Positions 60,883 to 64,000 of a stretch of 64,000 nucleotides of DNA are shown here, in pieces. The notes below the pieces were generated by a model, which saw only the letters and a list, made by a program, of their open reading frames with translations, did not search any database and was not told the DNA's origin. Numbering within the stretch: position 1 is the first letter of the stretch; the number at the start of each line of letters is the position of its first letter. Source of the DNA: Agrococcus beijingensis (GTDB lineage Bacteria > Actinomycetota > Actinomycetes > Actinomycetales > Microbacteriaceae); NCBI RefSeq assembly GCF_030758955.1, contig NZ_CP132360.1, positions 263,467-327,466 on the forward strand, read 5' to 3'. Both the position numbers and the translations under genes were made by a program.

Positions 60883-61869
60883 ATGTCCAAGCGAACCCTG
60901 CTCGCCAGCGCCGCAGTGCTCTCCGCACTCGTGCTCGCCGCCTGCGGCACCACCGAGCCGAGCGGCCCCGCGGCCACCGACGAGCCCTCGGGGGAGGCGG
61001 TCACCGTGACCGACGCGCGCGGCGTCGAGGTCGAGATCCCCGCAGGTGTCGAAGACGTCGTAGCGCTCGAATGGGTGGCCGTCGAGCACCTGCAGACGGT
61101 CGGCATCGTGCCCGTCGGCGTCGCCGACGCGGCCGGCTACGTCGACTGGTCGGGCACCGGTGCGCCGCTCGAGGGCGAGCCGACCGACGTCGGCACGCGC
61201 ACCGAGCCGTCGATCGACGCGATCGCCGCGCTCGCGCCCGGCCTGATCGTCGCCGTCGCGGGCCGCGACGAGGGCGCCTACGCCGACCTCGAGGCCGTGG
61301 CGCCCGTGCTCGTGCTGCAGGGCGCCGACGCCGCCGACCCGATCGGCACGATGCTCGCCGACCTGCGCCTGACGGCTGAGGCCACCGGCACCGCCGACGC
61401 TGCGGAGACCGCGATCGGCGAGTTCCAAGCGCACCTCGACGAGGTCGAGGATCAGGTCGAGGAGGCCGGGCTCACCGGTACGCCGCTCGCCCACATGGAC
61501 GGCTACGAGAACGGCGGCCAGGTCGAGATCCGCCCGTACGCGAAGGGCGCGCTGCTGCCCGCGGTGCTCGAGGAGGTCGGCTTCACGAACGCGTGGCCGG
61601 GCGAGGGCGACCCGCAGTACGGGCTCGGCATCTCGGACGTCGAGGGCCTCACGGCCCTGCCCGACGATGCCCAGATCATCTACATGACGGTCGGTGAGCG
61701 CGACGTCTTCACCGAGCAGCTGGCGACCAATGCGATCTGGACGGGGCTGCCGACCGTGCAGGCCGGCAAGGTGCACCGCCTGCCCGATGGCATCTGGCTG
61801 TTCGGCGGCGTCTCGTCGATGACGGCCTACGTCGACGCCGTCGTGGCGTCGCTCGCGCCCGCACCGTGA
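60883..61869 (+). CDS. Iron-siderophore ABC transporter, substrate-binding lipoprotein
   Basis: Periplasmic-type binding protein of the FecB/FhuD class, anchored as a lipoprotein. 328 residues: lipobox LVLAAC (Cys about 21), VTDARGVEVEIPAG, VEHLQTVGIVPVGVAD, TEPSIDAIAALAPGLIV and the C-terminal IWTGLPTVQAGKVHRLP. ATG with GAGGAAGGA, 41 bases after the ATPase gene. Stop overlaps the permease start as GTGA. Confidence 0.93.
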   Translation: MSKRTLLASAAVLSALVLAACGTTEPSGPAATDEPSGEAVTVTDARGVEVEIPAGVEDVVALEWVAVEHLQTVGIVPVGVADAAGYVDWSGTGAPLEGEPTDVGTRTEPSIDAIAALAPGLIVAVAGRDEGAYADLEAVAPVLVLQGADAADPIGTMLADLRLTAEATGTADAAETAIGEFQAHLDEVEDQVEEAGLTGTPLAHMDGYENGGQVEIRPYAKGALLPAVLEEVGFTNAWPGEGDPQYGLGISDVEGLTALPDDAQIIYMTVGERDVFTEQLATNAIWTGLPTVQAGKVHRLPDGIWLFGGVSSMTAYVDAVVASLAPAP

Positions 61870-63896
61870 CCCGGGTCCGACCTGGAGGGCTCGCGCTCGG
61901 CGCGGCCCTCCTCGTCGCACTCGTCGGGCTCTCCGCCTGGCACGCCACGCAGGGCACCACCCAGCTCGGCGTCACCGAGCTGCTGGGCTGGCTGGCCGGC
62001 GAGCAGGGCAACACGGCGGTCATCGTCGAGAGCCGGCTGCCACGGATCGCTGCGGCGATCGTCGTCGGCCTGGCCCTCGGCGCCGCGGGCTATGCGATGC
62101 AGACGCTCACCGGCAATCCGCTCGCTTCGCCCGACACGCTCGCGGTGAACGGCGGTGCCGGCGCCGCGATCGCCCTGGCCGCGGTGTTCGGCATCAGCCT
62201 GCCGGGCATCGGCGGCGCAGGGCTCGCGTTCGCCGGCGGCCTCATCGCCGCCCTCCTCGTCGTGGCGATCGGTCGCGGCCGCGGCTCGACGACGCAGATG
62301 GTGCTCGTCGGCACGGCGCTCGCGCTCGCGCTGCAGTCGGTCACGACGGTCGCCATCATCCTCGCCGAGCAGGAGACCGCCGGGCTCTACGCCTGGGGCG
62401 TCGGCCAGCTGTCCCAGAACGGGATCGGCACCGTCGCGCAGCTGCTGCCGCTCGTGCTGCTCGGCATCGCTGCGCTGCTGCTGCTCTCGCGCAGGCTCGA
62501 CGTGCTGGCGCTCGGCGAGGAGGCCGCCACCATCGTCGGCGTCGGCGTCGGTCGGCTGCGCCTGCTGACGCTCGTCGCCTCGGTGGCGCTGGCCGCCGCC
62601 GCAGTCGCCATCGCGGGACCCATCGGCTTCGTCGGCCTCGCCGCGCCCATCGTGGTGCGCCTGCTCGTCGCACGGATCCCCGGCGCCGGGAGGCACCTCG
62701 TCGCGATCCCGCTGGCGGCGTTGGCGGGCGCCGTGCTGGTGGTCGGCTCCGACGTGCTGCTGCGGGCGGTCCTGCCCGCCTCCGCCGCGCTCGACGTGCC
62801 CACCGGCGTCGTCACGAGCCTCGTCGGCGCGGTGTGCATCGTCGTGCTCTCCCGCACGATCGCCGGGGCGAACGAGACCGAGTCGATGACGGTGCTGGGC
62901 TCGCGCACCATGGCGCGGCGCGCCTGGGTGCCGATCGTCATCGCCGCACTCGTGCTCGCGACGCTCACGATCGGCGCGGTGCTGCTCGGCGACCGCATGC
63001 TGCTGCTCGGCGACGTCGCCAACTGGCTCGGCGGCCGGGCCGGCGATGCGGTGCGGGTCACGCTCGACACCCGCACGCCCCGCGTGGCGGCCGCCGTGCT
63101 GGCGGGCGTCGCCCTGGCGATCTCGGGCGGCCTCGTGCAGGCCGTCGCTCGCAACGCCCTCGCCGACCCGTATCTGCTCGGTGTCGCCGGTGGCGCCGGG
63201 TTGGGCGCCATCTCGGTCATCACGCTCGCGCCGGCGGCCGTCGGCTGGATGGTGGCGGGCGGCGCCCTCGGGGGAGGTGCGCTGGCGGGGGCGCTGGTGC
63301 TGGTGCTGGTCGGCTGGAGGCGCCTGGGCAGCCTGCGGCTCGTGCTCACCGGTCTCGCGCTCTCGGCCGGCACCGCGGCGCTGACCAGCATGCTGATCGT
63401 GGTCACCGACCCCTACAACCAGGCGAAGGCGATCGTGTGGCTCGCCGGCAGCACCTACGGCCGCGGCTTCGAGGACGTCGTGCCGGTGGCCGTCACGCTG
63501 GTCGTCGCAGTGCTCGCGCTCACGTGGATGCACCGCGATCTCGACCTCGCGCAGCTCGACGAGTCGACGCCGCGACTGCTCGGCGTGCGGCTCTCGGCCG
63601 TGCAGGTGGTCGCGCTCGTCGTCGCCGTCGCGCTGACCTCGACGGCCGTCGCCGCCATCGGCGTGGTGGCCTTCGTCGGCCTCGTCGCGCCCCATGCGGC
63701 GCGCGCCATCGTGGGTGCGAGGCACCGCGCGCTGCTGCCGCTCGCGGCGCTGCTGGGCGGCACGCTGACGCTGCTGGCCGACACGCTGGGGCGCACGCTG
63801 ATCGCTCCGGCGCAGCTGCCGGCGGGCGTCATGACGGCGCTCGTGGGCATCCCGTACTTCATCTGGCTGGTGCTGCAGGCGGGCCGCGCGCGCTGA
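61866..63896 (+). CDS. Iron-siderophore ABC transporter permease, two fused FecCD domains
   Basis: 676 residues with two complete FecCD domains in one chain, as in FhuB: first about 1-335, second about 345-676. Each carries a SRLPRIAAAIVVG or TRTPRVAAAVLAG block, a NPLASPDTL or NALADPYLLG motif, and the ATPase-coupling GFVGLAAPIVVR or AFVGLVAPHAAR segment. About 18-20 membrane helices. One chain thus supplies both permease halves, so the operon needs only three genes. GTG start overlaps the binding-protein stop. Confidence 0.95.
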   Translation: MTRVRPGGLALGAALLVALVGLSAWHATQGTTQLGVTELLGWLAGEQGNTAVIVESRLPRIAAAIVVGLALGAAGYAMQTLTGNPLASPDTLAVNGGAGAAIALAAVFGISLPGIGGAGLAFAGGLIAALLVVAIGRGRGSTTQMVLVGTALALALQSVTTVAIILAEQETAGLYAWGVGQLSQNGIGTVAQLLPLVLLGIAALLLLSRRLDVLALGEEAATIVGVGVGRLRLLTLVASVALAAAAVAIAGPIGFVGLAAPIVVRLLVARIPGAGRHLVAIPLAALAGAVLVVGSDVLLRAVLPASAALDVPTGVVTSLVGAVCIVVLSRTIAGANETESMTVLGSRTMARRAWVPIVIAALVLATLTIGAVLLGDRMLLLGDVANWLGGRAGDAVRVTLDTRTPRVAAAVLAGVALAISGGLVQAVARNALADPYLLGVAGGAGLGAISVITLAPAAVGWMVAGGALGGGALAGALVLVLVGWRRLGSLRLVLTGLALSAGTAALTSMLIVVTDPYNQAKAIVWLAGSTYGRGFEDVVPVAVTLVVAVLALTWMHRDLDLAQLDESTPRLLGVRLSAVQVVALVVAVALTSTAVAAIGVVAFVGLVAPHAARAIVGARHRALLPLAALLGGTLTLLADTLGRTLIAPAQLPAGVMTALVGIPYFIWLVLQAGRAR

Positions 63897-64000
63897 CCCA
63901 CGGCGGGCGCGCACCTGCTGCGGATGCTGGGGAAATCCATCACAACCTCATGCGTGCCGCAAGGAACAGTCAGCGGAGCAGGCAGAAACCGAGAACCTGC
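63897..64000. other. Unassigned sequence at the window end
   Basis: The last 104 bases contain no feature I can support. It is less GC-rich around 63930-63960 (GGAAATCCATCACAACCTC), which could be the promoter region of a gene beyond the window. An open frame from the ATG at 63952 is too short to judge. Confidence 0.3.

Noticed and set aside
63952..64000. Small gene starting at 63952
   Set aside because: Only 16 codons are visible before the window ends, with no ribosome site or similarity.

Overview
The window looks like one contiguous chromosomal segment of a very GC-rich actinobacterium. The division and cell-wall (dcw) gene order, the DUF3040-mraZ pair, SepF, DivIVA, paired ClpP genes, a DUF222-HNH protein, SigK/RskA-type regulation and MurE motif changes fit the family Microbacteriaceae (an Agrococcus-like organism). 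The family call is inference from content; no marker gene was compared.

Layout. 1-19 kb: dcw cluster, with most genes overlapping by 1-4 bases: DUF3040 (cut by the window edge), mraZ with a 10-bp-periodic operator, rsmH, ftsL-like, ftsI, murE, murF, mraY, murD, ftsW, murG, murC, ftsQ, ftsZ, yggS, sepF, yggT, divIVA, followed by lspA and an rluD-type gene. 20-29 kb: dnaE, hisD, nrdR, pyrD, a DUF3043 protein, an M20 dipeptidase and an A-type Fe-S carrier. 29.6-32.6 kb: ctaC-ctaD-ctaF, cytochrome c oxidase. 32.7-40.7 kb: flavin dehydrogenase, glbO-type haemoglobin, mscS, pepN, and divergently a Rv2466c-like thiol protein, rpiB and nei; most of this set is also clustered in Mycobacterium tuberculosis. 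40.7-46.4 kb: accessory genes (lipoprotein, HNH protein, AraC-type regulator, serine hydrolase, alpha/beta hydrolase). 46.4-55 kb: tRNA-Gly and tRNA-Pro, each followed by tandem repeats that copy the tRNA's own 3' end, with a beta-glucosidase, a fasciclin lipoprotein divergent from dipZ, DUF2255, an EamA transporter and sigK-rskA. 55-60 kb: tig, clpP1, clpP2, copC and clpX. 60-63.9 kb: an iron-box-controlled siderophore ABC transporter with two fused permease domains.

Three signals stand out. First, the fasciclin gene, dipZ and sigK share a promoter motif (CAATCC or CCATCC, exactly 15 nt, then CCGAAC or ACGAAC), so a mycobacterial-style SigK regulon (MPT70/83-like protein, DipZ, SigK/RskA) seems to sit in about 6 kb. 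Second, the two unrelated tRNAs carry 3' arrays of the same design (6 x 102 bp and 5 x about 80 bp), recalling the E. coli tyrT repeats. Third, TAnnnT -10 boxes lie only 6-9 nt before many start codons, which predicts leaderless mRNAs and settles several start choices.
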